DNA from: Hyphomicrobiales bacterium
GTDB lineage: Bacteria; Pseudomonadota; Alphaproteobacteria; Rhizobiales; Xanthobacteraceae
Direction of reading: 5' to 3'
Assembly (NCBI GenBank): GCA_017305555.1
Contig: JAFKKM010000044.1
Location: 1-49,270, forward strand
DNA length: 49,270 nt
A model generated the notes under the pieces. That model was given only the letters and a program-made list of their open reading frames with translations, was not told the origin of the DNA and did no database searches. The position numbers were made by a program, and so were the translations under genes. Positions 1 to 6,660 of the stretch are shown here, piece by piece. The first letter of the stretch is position 1; every line of letters starts with the position of its first letter.

Positions 1-47
1 GTCACCCTGAGGTGCCGTCGCGCAGCGGCGGCCTCGAAGGGCGGCGG
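1..47. repeat. Partial palindromic repeat, CCTGAGGTG family
   Basis: The first bases carry GTCACCCTGAGGTG followed by GGCCTCGAAGGGC. The same core occurs complete at 1733-1828. Only one arm is in the window, because the left edge cuts it. It is a dispersed intergenic element of the kind common in Bradyrhizobium relatives, and no coding function is seen. Confidence 0.6.
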
Positions 48-81
48 CGAGACACGATGGAAGCCGGCGTGTGAGAGACAG

Positions 82-157
82 CGTCATGCGCGGGCTTGAC
101 CCGCGCATCCATCAATTCGAAGAGAGATGGATGGCCGGATCAAGTCCGGCCATGACG
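82..157. repeat. Paired palindromic repeat upstream of acyl-CoA synthetase
   Basis: Two units face each other at 82-113 and 126-157. The left reads CGTCATGCGCGGG..CCCGCGCATCCATC and the right reads GATGGATGGCCGG..CCGGCCATGACG. Each unit is itself a small palindrome, and the outer ends (CGTCATG / CATGACG) are complementary, so the whole can fold as a clover-like structure. It lies 46 bases before the acyl-CoA synthetase start, so it may be in the leader of that gene. Confidence 0.75.
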
Positions 158-203
158 CTGATCCTTTCTGCTGTCCCGGCCCACACCTCGCAGGCTTGAG
201 AAG

Positions 204-1721
204 ATGGACCTCTCCGATCTCATCGCGCGCAACGCCGCTTTCACGCCGGACAAGGCGGCATTGCGCTTCGAGAGCGGCACGCTCAGCTATGCGCAGTTCG
301 ACGCACGTATCGCGCAAACCGCCCGCGCGCTGAAATCGGAATACGGCATCGCGCGCGGCGACCGCGTCGCCATCCTCAGCCTCAACCGCCCCGATTACCT
401 GGTGCTGCTCTATGCCTGCGCGCGGCTGGGGGCGATGCTGGTGCCGATGAATTTCCGTCTCGCGGTGGCCGAGCAGATGTTCATCCTGTCGGACGCCGCC
501 GTGAAGGCGCTGTTTGTCGAGCAGGCTTTCGCCGACGTCATCGCGCCGCTGCGCGAACAGTTGCCCGAAGCGAAGATCGTCGGCCTCGACTTCGTGCCCG
601 AAAATGGCCTCGGCTTCAACGCGCTGCTCAAACGCGCAAACGGCGATGGTAGCAATCCGCATGTCGATCTCCAGGCACCACTCTTGATCGTCTACACCTC
701 CGGCACCACCGGCCGCCCCAAGGGCGCGGTGCTGCGGCAGGAGGCACTGTTGTGGAACGGGGTGATGAGCCAGCACATGCACGGCCTCACCTCCGACGAT
801 CACATCCTCACCGTGCTGCCGTTCTTCCACGTCGGCGGGCTCAACATCCAGACCACGCCGGCCCTGCATCACGGTGCGACGGTGACGATCCACGCCCGCT
901 TCGCGCCGGACACCACGCTCCAGGCATTTGCGGAAGATCGACCGACATTGACCGTGCTGGTGCCCGCCACCATTCTCGCGGTGACCTCGCATCCGGCATG
1001 GACAACCACCGATCTGTCATCGCTGAAAGCCATTTCCACCGGCTCGCAGATCGTGCCGCAGGACCTGATCGACCGCATCACCGCGCGCCGCGTGCCGGTG
1101 CTGCAAGTCTACGGCTCCACCGAGACCTGTCCCATCGCGATTTACACACGCCTCAACGGCGACCTCGCGCGCGATGGCTCCACCGGCCTGCCCGGCCTGT
1201 GGTGCGAAGCCAAGGTGATCGACGATGACGGTAATGAGGTCGCGACCGGCACGGCGGGAGAAATCGTCGTACGCGGACCCAATGTGTTCTTCGAATACTG
1301 GGGCAACGCGGAGGCCACCCGCGAGGCGCTGCACGACGGCTGGTTCCGCACCGGCGACATCGCCACGCGCGACGCGGACGGCTACTTCTTCGTGCAGGAT
1401 CGCAAGAAGAACATGATCATCTCCGGCGGCGAGAACATCTACGCCGCCGAGATCGAGCGGGTGCTGCTGGAGCATCCCGACGTCGCCGATTGCGGCGTGG
1501 TCGGCCGCCCCGATCCGAAATGGGACGAGGTGCCGGTGGCCTACGTCATCTGTCGCGAGGGCGCCGCGCCGCGCGCCGATGTGCTCACCGCGCATGTGCA
1601 GGCGCAACTCGCCCGCTTCAAGGTGCCGCGCGATTTCATCTTCGTCACGGAGCTGCCGCGCACCGCGCTTGGCAAGGTGCAGCATTTCCGGCTGAAGCAG
1701 ATGGCGGAGAATGGGACGTGA
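204..1721 (+). CDS. Acyl-CoA synthetase (AMP-forming, ANL superfamily)
   Basis: A class I adenylate-forming enzyme of 505 residues that would activate a carboxylic acid to its CoA thioester through an acyl-adenylate in the cytoplasm. The AMP-binding P-loop YTSGTTGRPKG is at about residues 164-174. The core motif YGSTE follows in the middle, the hinge region has GWFRTGD and DRKKNMIISGGENIY, and the C-terminal catalytic lysine region ends in LPRTALGKVQ. Length is normal for medium/long-chain or aryl/short-chain CoA ligases, and the substrate cannot be read from sequence. The start ATG follows a palindromic repeat. It precedes two dehydrogenase genes on the same strand after a second repeat, so a shared catabolic role is plausible but unproven. 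Malonyl-CoA synthetase was considered because malonyl-CoA decarboxylase lies 6 kb away, but no MatB-specific similarity was recognised. Confidence 0.9.
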   Translation: MDLSDLIARNAAFTPDKAALRFESGTLSYAQFDARIAQTARALKSEYGIARGDRVAILSLNRPDYLVLLYACARLGAMLVPMNFRLAVAEQMFILSDAAVKALFVEQAFADVIAPLREQLPEAKIVGLDFVPENGLGFNALLKRANGDGSNPHVDLQAPLLIVYTSGTTGRPKGAVLRQEALLWNGVMSQHMHGLTSDDHILTVLPFFHVGGLNIQTTPALHHGATVTIHARFAPDTTLQAFAEDRPTLTVLVPATILAVTSHPAWTTTDLSSLKAISTGSQIVPQDLIDRITARRVPVLQVYGSTETCPIAIYTRLNGDLARDGSTGLPGLWCEAKVIDDDGNEVATGTAGEIVVRGPNVFFEYWGNAEATREALHDGWFRTGDIATRDADGYFFVQDRKKNMIISGGENIYAAEIERVLLEHPDVADCGVVGRPDPKWDEVPVAYVICREGAAPRADVLTAHVQAQLARFKVPRDFIFVTELPRTALGKVQHFRLKQMAENGT

Positions 1722-1732
1722 GCACACGAGAA

Positions 1733-1828
1733 GCCGTCATCCTGAGGTGCGAACGAAGCGAGCCTCGAAGGATGATAGCCATCGCCCTTCGAGGCCATTG
1801 CTACGCAATGACACCTCAGGGTGACGGC
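1733..1828. repeat. Palindromic repeat element, CCTGAGGTG family
   Basis: Outer arms GCCGTCATCCTGAGGTG (1733-1749) and CACCTCAGGGTGACGGC (1812-1828) are complementary over 17 bases with one G-T type mismatch. Inner arms around CCTCGAAGG and CCTTCGAGG also pair. The element fills almost the whole gap between the acyl-CoA synthetase stop and the opine-dehydrogenase-like start. It could form a strong mRNA hairpin between them, attenuating or stabilising the transcript. Confidence 0.85.
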
Positions 1829-1851
1829 TCCTTCCAACTCAACACCCGGAC

Positions 1852-2955
1852 ATGGCTGACATCATGATCATCACCGTACTCGGCGGCGGCAACGGCTCCT
1901 TCGCGGCGGCGGGCGATTTTGCGCTACAGGGCCACGAGGTGCGGCTGTGGCGGCGCGACGCGGACGCCGTCGCGCAGCAGCGCGCGGAAGGCTCGCGCAT
2001 CGTTGTGAAAGACTCGCGTGGCCGCCACGACGCCAAACTGGCGCTTGTCACCACCGACATCGCCGAAGCCGTGCGCGGTGCGGAATTGATCCTCTGCCCC
2101 GCTCCCGCATTCGCGCAAGCCGACATCGCTCGGGCGCTCGCACCGCATCTCACTGATGGGCAGGTGGTGTACCTCCCGCCCGCCACCTTCGGCTCCTTCA
2201 TCTTCGCGAAAGCCATGCACGACGCCGGCAATCGCGCCGACGTCTCATTCGCCGAAACCGGCACCCTGCCGTGGCTGACGCGCAAGCACGGCCCGTTCGA
2301 AGTCGCGATCACCATCCGCGCCAAACGACTGCCGACCGGCGTATTTCCGCTGAAGAACGCGTTCCATGCCATCACCGTGATCGGCAAGGCGTTCCCGGAC
2401 GTGATCGAGCCGTGCGGCGACGCGCTGTCCGGCGCGCTGATGAATGCGGGAGCGATCATCCATCCACCGCTGATCGTGATGAACGCTGGCCCCATCGAAC
2501 ATTTCGAGCGCTGGGACATCCACAAGGAAGGCACGCAAGCCGCGATTCGCCGCGTCACCGACGCGCTCGACGCCGAGCGCATCGCCGTGCGCGAGGCGCT
2601 GGGTTACGGCGGGCCGCATTTTCCGCTGGCGCATCACTACGCCAGGGAAGGCGAGCAATGGATGTACGGCCGCGGCTCGCACGATCGCCTCACCGATAGC
2701 GGCGACTGGCGCGAGCGGCTGGTGCTGACCGAGCACCGCTACATGCGCGAGGATCTGCGCGTCGGACTGTCGTTCCTGGTGTCCGTTGCACAACTCGCCG
2801 GCGTCGCAACGCCGCTGGCGAAAGCTTTCCTCGCCATCGGCGGCGCGATCTGCGGCGAGGACTTTTCGCAAGGCGGCCGCACATTGCAAAGCCTCGACCT
2901 CGGCGGGTTCGATAAAGGGGCGTTGCAGAAATTGCTGAGGGACGGTTTTCAATGA
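1852..2955 (+). CDS. NAD(P)-dependent octopine/nopaline dehydrogenase family protein
   Basis: A 367-residue Rossmann oxidoreductase of the opine dehydrogenase family, whose members reductively couple an amino acid to a 2-oxo acid or run the reverse reaction. The N-terminal nucleotide-binding motif GGGNGSFAAAG is at about residues 10-20. The C-terminal octopine-DH domain is recognisable from HPPLIVMNAG and the helical stretch EHRYMREDLRVGLSFL. A second in-frame ATG at 1864 puts the protein start right at the beta strand of the Rossmann fold and is equally possible; neither has a clear ribosome binding site. The stop overlaps the next start in ATGA, so the two are translationally coupled. True substrates are unknown, and many family members outside Agrobacterium have uncharacterised specificities. 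Confidence 0.85.
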   Translation: MADIMIITVLGGGNGSFAAAGDFALQGHEVRLWRRDADAVAQQRAEGSRIVVKDSRGRHDAKLALVTTDIAEAVRGAELILCPAPAFAQADIARALAPHLTDGQVVYLPPATFGSFIFAKAMHDAGNRADVSFAETGTLPWLTRKHGPFEVAITIRAKRLPTGVFPLKNAFHAITVIGKAFPDVIEPCGDALSGALMNAGAIIHPPLIVMNAGPIEHFERWDIHKEGTQAAIRRVTDALDAERIAVREALGYGGPHFPLAHHYAREGEQWMYGRGSHDRLTDSGDWRERLVLTEHRYMREDLRVGLSFLVSVAQLAGVATPLAKAFLAIGGAICGEDFSQGGRTLQSLDLGGFDKGALQKLLRDGFQ

Positions 2956-3944
2956 CCGCGCGCGAACCCATCGCCGCGCTCGGTGCCGGCCGCATGGGGC
3001 GCGGCATTGCGATCGCCTTTGCGTTCGCCGGCCACTCGGTCGCGCTGGTGGATTTCAAGCCGCGCGACAAAGCCAGCTTCGACAAGCTCGCAACGGATGC
3101 ATCGGCCGATATCCGCACCACGCTGGACATGCTCGCGCGCGTCGGAATGCTGTCTGCCGATAGTATCGCATCGATCTTCTCCCGCATCCGAGTGGTCGCG
3201 GAAGCCGATGCCGCGCCGGCGCTACGCAATGCGGCGATCATCTTCGAGGGTGTACCGGAGGTTGTCGATCTGAAGCGCGAAGCCCTCGCGCGCGCCTCCG
3301 ACCTTGCCGGCCCCGAGGCCATCATTGCCTCGACCACCTCGACGATTCTCGTTGACGATCTCTCAAGCGCCGTCGCGCAACCGGAGCGCTTCCTCAACGC
3401 GCACTGGCTCAACCCTGCTTATCTGGTGCCGCTGGTCGAAGTCTCGCCCGGCAAGCAAACCGATCCCGCGATCACCGCGCGGCTGAAGACCGTTCTGGAA
3501 TCCATCGGCAAGGTGCCCGTGGTCTGCGCCGCCTCGCCGGGCTACATCGTGCCACGCATTCAGGCGCTCGCGATGAACGAGGCCGCGCGCATGGTTGAGG
3601 AAGGCGTCGCCTCGGCCGACGAGATCGATAAGGCGATCAAATACGGCTTCGGTTTCCGCTTCGCCGTGCTCGGGATGCTGGAATTCATCGACTGGGGCGG
3701 CGGCGATATTCTGCACTATGCCAGCCGCTATCTCACCAAAGCGCTCGACAGCGAGCGCTACGCCGCGCCGGAGATCATCGGCCGTAACATGGAGCAAGGC
3801 CGCATCGGGCTGAGTACACGGCAGGGCTTTCTCGATTACGACGGCATGGACGTCGACGCCTATCGCGAGGCGCGGCTGAAGGCGTTCGTCGAATTGCTGA
3901 AGCATTTCGAACTGGCGCGGAAGCCGGTGGTCGACAGCGATTAG
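2952..3944 (+). CDS. 3-hydroxyacyl-CoA dehydrogenase-type NAD-dependent enzyme
   Basis: A 330-residue protein of the 3-hydroxyacyl-CoA dehydrogenase / lambda-crystallin family, expected to oxidise a 3-hydroxyacyl (or related beta-hydroxy) substrate with NAD+. The Rossmann motif GAGRMGRG is at residues 11-18, with Asp34 at the end of the second strand favouring NAD+. The catalytic dyad is present as His151 (NAHWLNP) and Glu163 (LVPLVEV), 12 residues apart as in classical enzymes. The substrate-site Asn of the usual PGFxVNR motif is replaced by Pro201 in PGYIVPR, hinting at a substrate different from 3-hydroxybutyryl-CoA. It overlaps the opine-type dehydrogenase by 4 bases and probably shares its transcript. 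Confidence 0.85.
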   Translation: MTAREPIAALGAGRMGRGIAIAFAFAGHSVALVDFKPRDKASFDKLATDASADIRTTLDMLARVGMLSADSIASIFSRIRVVAEADAAPALRNAAIIFEGVPEVVDLKREALARASDLAGPEAIIASTTSTILVDDLSSAVAQPERFLNAHWLNPAYLVPLVEVSPGKQTDPAITARLKTVLESIGKVPVVCAASPGYIVPRIQALAMNEAARMVEEGVASADEIDKAIKYGFGFRFAVLGMLEFIDWGGGDILHYASRYLTKALDSERYAAPEIIGRNMEQGRIGLSTRQGFLDYDGMDVDAYREARLKAFVELLKHFELARKPVVDSD

Positions 3945-3948
3945 TTTA

Positions 3949-4035
3949 CCGTCATTGCGAGCGAAGCGAAGCAATCCAGAAAGCCAGAAAGCAAAGACTG
4001 GATTGCTTCGTCGCTGTCGCTCCTCGCAATGACGG
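3949..4035. repeat. Palindromic repeat between convergent genes, GTCATTGCGAG family
   Basis: Outer arms CCGTCATTGCGAG (3949-3961) and CTCGCAATGACGG (4023-4035) are perfectly complementary. Inner arms GAAGCAATCCAG (3968-3979) and CTGGATTGCTTC (3998-4009) are also perfect. It fills the gap between two convergent genes, so it may act as a bidirectional transcription stop in addition to being a dispersed repeat. A fragment of the same family (CTCGCAATGACG) recurs near 6470-6484. Confidence 0.9.
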
Positions 4036-4038
4036 AGG

Positions 4039-5085
4039 TTACCCGAACACATCCAGCACTTCGCCGTCGCGGATCACGACGGTGCCATCCAGCGTAATCG
4101 TGGTGCCGAACATCGGCAGGTCGAAGTGGCCGGCGGTGTAGCGGCCCGCGAACTCATTCGCGCCGGTGGAGAACAGGAAATTGCCCGACACTGCGCGGAT
4201 TTCGGTGCCGTTGGTGTCGTTGAGATCGTACATCGCTAAGGCCTCGTAGCGCGCGTTGGGGTTCATGCCCCAGCCGACATGCGACACCGCGTAAGCCTCG
4301 CGGTCGCCCCACGCGGCGAGATAGCGCTTCATCATCTCGGCGTCGGCGCCCTCGCCGGTCAGTTCAATCACATAGTCGTCCTTGATGACCATGTTCACCG
4401 CCGAGGTGAGATAGCGCTTGAAGGTCAGGTTGATGTCGCCCGCCGCCATCACCAGCCGTCCGTTGACGCCACCGCTCTTCGGAAACGAAACCACGATGCC
4501 GCCGGGCCAATGCGCCAACGTGCCGGGCTTGTCGGTCCAGCCCCAAACGCCGACGGTCGGCGCGCCTTCCATGTTGACGTCAAGATCGGTACCGGCCTTC
4601 GAGGTCACCGTCATGCGTTTCGTGCCGCGCAGCATCTTGGCGGCGGCGCGCACGCGCTTTTCCAAGGCGCTGTCCGGCACCATGCGCTCCAGCGCTTCCG
4701 GGTGCTCGTTGGAAATCACCAGAATGCGCGCGCCGGCTTTCAGGATATCCGGCGTCTCCGGCGCGTGCATCAGACCCTCGATGGTGCAATCGACCACGAA
4801 GCCCGCCTGTTGCAACGCGGTGACCACCGGCCCAAGTTTCTGGATCGCTTCGCTCGCGCCGGTGGAGCGGATCGGCACCACCTGCCTGTTGCGCGGCGTC
4901 GGCAGCACGACGTGGAACGGCCGCGCGCCCATGCGCAGCAGCGCCAGTTCCGCGATGTGAACGTTGAGTGCGCGCGATTGGGTTTCCGACAGAATGGCGG
5001 CGGTGTCGCCGGGCTTCACCGCGCAACGTTCGAACACCTCGCAGAACGCGTCGATCCATTTCGCTTCGATGCGATCCGCCTGCAT
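4039..5085 (-). CDS. nicX: NicX-like 2,5-dihydroxypyridine 5,6-dioxygenase family protein
   Basis: A 348-residue protein matching the NicX family, non-haem Fe(II) dioxygenases that open the ring of 2,5-dihydroxypyridine to N-formylmaleamate in nicotinate catabolism. The fold is related to M29 aminopeptidases, and annotation pipelines often call these leucyl aminopeptidases. As I recall NicX, the iron is held by two His and one Asp; the same motifs are here as His269 (SHVGWG), and His320 and Asp322 (GHFDLP). The family blocks SKAGTD and HWPGG are also present. The ATG is preceded by GAGGAGAG at good spacing. It is divergent from the flavin reductase-MarR fusion across about 210 bases. No nicC, nicD, nicE or nicF is in the window, so the true substrate may be another hydroxylated N-heterocycle. 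Confidence 0.78.
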   Translation of the reverse strand: MQADRIEAKWIDAFCEVFERCAVKPGDTAAILSETQSRALNVHIAELALLRMGARPFHVVLPTPRNRQVVPIRSTGASEAIQKLGPVVTALQQAGFVVDCTIEGLMHAPETPDILKAGARILVISNEHPEALERMVPDSALEKRVRAAAKMLRGTKRMTVTSKAGTDLDVNMEGAPTVGVWGWTDKPGTLAHWPGGIVVSFPKSGGVNGRLVMAAGDINLTFKRYLTSAVNMVIKDDYVIELTGEGADAEMMKRYLAAWGDREAYAVSHVGWGMNPNARYEALAMYDLNDTNGTEIRAVSGNFLFSTGANEFAGRYTAGHFDLPMFGTTITLDGTVVIRDGEVLDVFG

Positions 5086-5100
5086 GTCGCTCTCCTCATA

Positions 5101-5145
5101 GCGTTTTCGAACGAAGTGGTTACCCGGTTCGCGTGAAGAAAACGC
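5101..5145. promoter_or_regulatory. Candidate operator in the divergent nicX / reductase-MarR control region
   Basis: GCGTTTTC (5101-5108) and GAAAACGC (5138-5145) form a perfect 8-base inverted repeat with a 29-base spacer, close to the nicX start. The 210-base divergent gap (5086-5295) also contains an AT-rich stretch at 5204-5230, which stands out in this GC-rich DNA and may hold the promoter of the fusion gene. A MarR or other dimeric regulator site is inferred, not shown. Confidence 0.35.
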
Positions 5146-5295
5146 GTCCAGACAAAAACTCTACCCGCGCGATTGTCGTTGGATGATAGGCGGCGGCGTG
5201 TTACATGAAAAGGAATATTTTTAGAGTTAAAGGAGTGGCGGCGCCACGCGCCGCGCTCCGGTCCGTCGTCCGGGACAGTGACGGGAGCACCGATC

Positions 5296-6303
5296 ATGGC
5301 GGAAGCACCCAAAAAATCCGGCGAGAAAACCGGCAAGACATCCGGAAGCGAATCCATCCCGGCCGGCGGCAATGCCGCCGCGCTCGACCCCGCCGCCTTC
5401 CGCAACGCCCTCGGCCAGTTTCCGACCGGCGTGGCGGTGGTCACCGCCACCCACGACGGCTACCCCATCGGCATGACGGCGAACTCGTTCTCGTCGGTGT
5501 CGCTAGCGCCGCCGCTGGTGTCGTGGAGCGTGGCGAAATCGTCGCCCAATCACGATCCGTTTGTCGCAACGGAAGCCTTTGCCGTGCATTTCCTCGGTGC
5601 CGATCATCGCGATCTGGCGCTGCGCTTCGGCAGCCGCGGCGCCGACAAGTTCGCGGGCCTCGCGCACGCCCCGGGCGACACCGGCGCGCCGCTGATCGAA
5701 GGACTGGCGCCGATCTTCGAATGCCGCGCCTGGGCGCGCTATCCCGGCGGCGATCACACCATTCTCGTCGGCGAAGTGGTGCGCATGGTGGAGCGCAATC
5801 ACGAGCCGCTATTGTTTCACTCCGGGCAATTGCGCCGCATCGATGCGCTGCGCCGCGCGCCGCCGCTGTCGAGCGACAGCTTTGCCCGCAACTACCTCGC
5901 TTATCTCTTGGCGCGCGCCAGCTTCAACGTTTCCAACGAATTCCACGCCCGCCTCGGCGAATGGAAACTGTCGGTGCCGGAATGGCGCGTCTTGGCCTGC
6001 CTGATGGACGTCGAGGGATTGTCGGTCGGCGAACTCGCGGCGATGGCGCTGATGAAACAGCCGCGCCTCACCAAGGTGCTCGACCGCATGGAGCGCGACG
6101 GCCTGCTGCAACGCCGCGCCACCGCCGGCGACCGCCGCCGCGTCACGCTGCACCTCACCGCCGAGGGCCGCGCCCGCGCCGCGCCGGTGCTCGCCGCCGC
6201 CAAGGCGCATGAGGCGGAGTTGCTGAAGCAGTTCACCGACGCCGAGCGCGCCACCATCAAGCACGCGCTGGATCTGCTGATCGACCGCACGCGGACGAGG
6301 TGA
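5296..6303 (+). CDS. Flavin reductase - MarR regulator fusion protein
   Basis: A 335-residue fusion. Residues about 1-35 are a Lys/Gly/Ala-rich leader. Residues about 36-195 are an HpaC-type flavin reductase domain (FPTGVAVVT, GMTANSFSSVSLAPPL, GGDHTILVG), which reduces FMN/FAD with NAD(P)H to feed a separate monooxygenase. Residues about 200-330 are a MarR winged-helix domain with an intact recognition helix and wing (MKQPRLTKVLDRMERDGLL, DRRRVTLHLT). A similar order is known for C1, the reductase of p-hydroxyphenylacetate hydroxylase in Acinetobacter baumannii, where the MarR-like part senses the aromatic substrate and controls flavin reduction. The start was placed at the ATG after GGGAG at 5284-5288; an upstream GTG at 5278 is possible. 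No oxygenase component is adjacent; the divergent neighbour is the ring-opening dioxygenase. Confidence 0.88.
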   Translation: MAEAPKKSGEKTGKTSGSESIPAGGNAAALDPAAFRNALGQFPTGVAVVTATHDGYPIGMTANSFSSVSLAPPLVSWSVAKSSPNHDPFVATEAFAVHFLGADHRDLALRFGSRGADKFAGLAHAPGDTGAPLIEGLAPIFECRAWARYPGGDHTILVGEVVRMVERNHEPLLFHSGQLRRIDALRRAPPLSSDSFARNYLAYLLARASFNVSNEFHARLGEWKLSVPEWRVLACLMDVEGLSVGELAAMALMKQPRLTKVLDRMERDGLLQRRATAGDRRRVTLHLTAEGRARAAPVLAAAKAHEAELLKQFTDAERATIKHALDLLIDRTRTR

Positions 6304-6356
6304 CGCGAAACCCCTCCGTCGTCATGGCCGGATCGAGTCGGTCACCGAATATCAGC

Positions 6357-6458
6357 CGTCATGGCCGGATTTATTCCGGCCATCCACGTCTTGCTCCTAA
6401 TTCAAAGACGTTGAGAGGAAGAAAGACGTGGATGCCCGGGACAAGCCCGGGCATGACG
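6357..6458. repeat. Paired palindromic repeat, ATGGCCGG family
   Basis: A unit CGTCATGGCCGG..CCGGCCATCCACGTC at 6357-6390 faces GACGTGGATGCCCGGG..CCCGGGCATGACG at 6425-6458. A degenerate extra half (GTCATGGCCGGATCGAG) lies at 6321-6337, and a fragment of the GTCATTGCGAG family follows at about 6465-6484. These pile up in the 357-base gap between two convergent genes. No gene is seen in the gap (6304-6660). Confidence 0.85.
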
Positions 6459-6496
6459 AAAGTATCGCTCCTCGCAATGACGACGTGCCCAACCTT

Positions 6497-6649
6497 GTGG
6501 TCCCCGCGCAGGCGGGGACCCAGACTCGCTGCGTCGGCTTTTACCAGAGGCATGAAACCGTTCGCACGGCTCTACTTCATTCCGATAACGACGGTCGCGC
6601 CCACCAACACACGCTGCGGCGTCTGGGTCCCCGCCTGCGCGGGGACGAC
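6497..6649. repeat. Long inverted repeat, GTCCCCGC family
   Basis: GTGGTCCCCGCGCAGGCGGG.. (6497-6525) and GTCTGGGTCCCCGCCTGCGC.. (6621-6649) are complementary over about 26 bases, with a slip only at one outer end, and enclose 95 bases. The right arm ends just before the stop of the substrate-binding-protein gene at 6661. This is a third repeat family stacked in the same intergenic gap. Confidence 0.85.
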
Positions 6650-6660
6650 CACGTCAAGCC

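Noticed and set aside
5157-5228. AACTCTA / TAGAGTT 7-base inverted repeat in the nicX control region
   Set aside because: The arms are 58 bases apart and short enough to arise by chance.
5205-6212. 335-residue plus-strand frame beginning with an AT-rich ATG start
   Set aside because: It overlaps the flavin reductase-MarR gene in another frame and quickly becomes Arg/Pro-rich, typical of an out-of-frame reading of GC-rich DNA.
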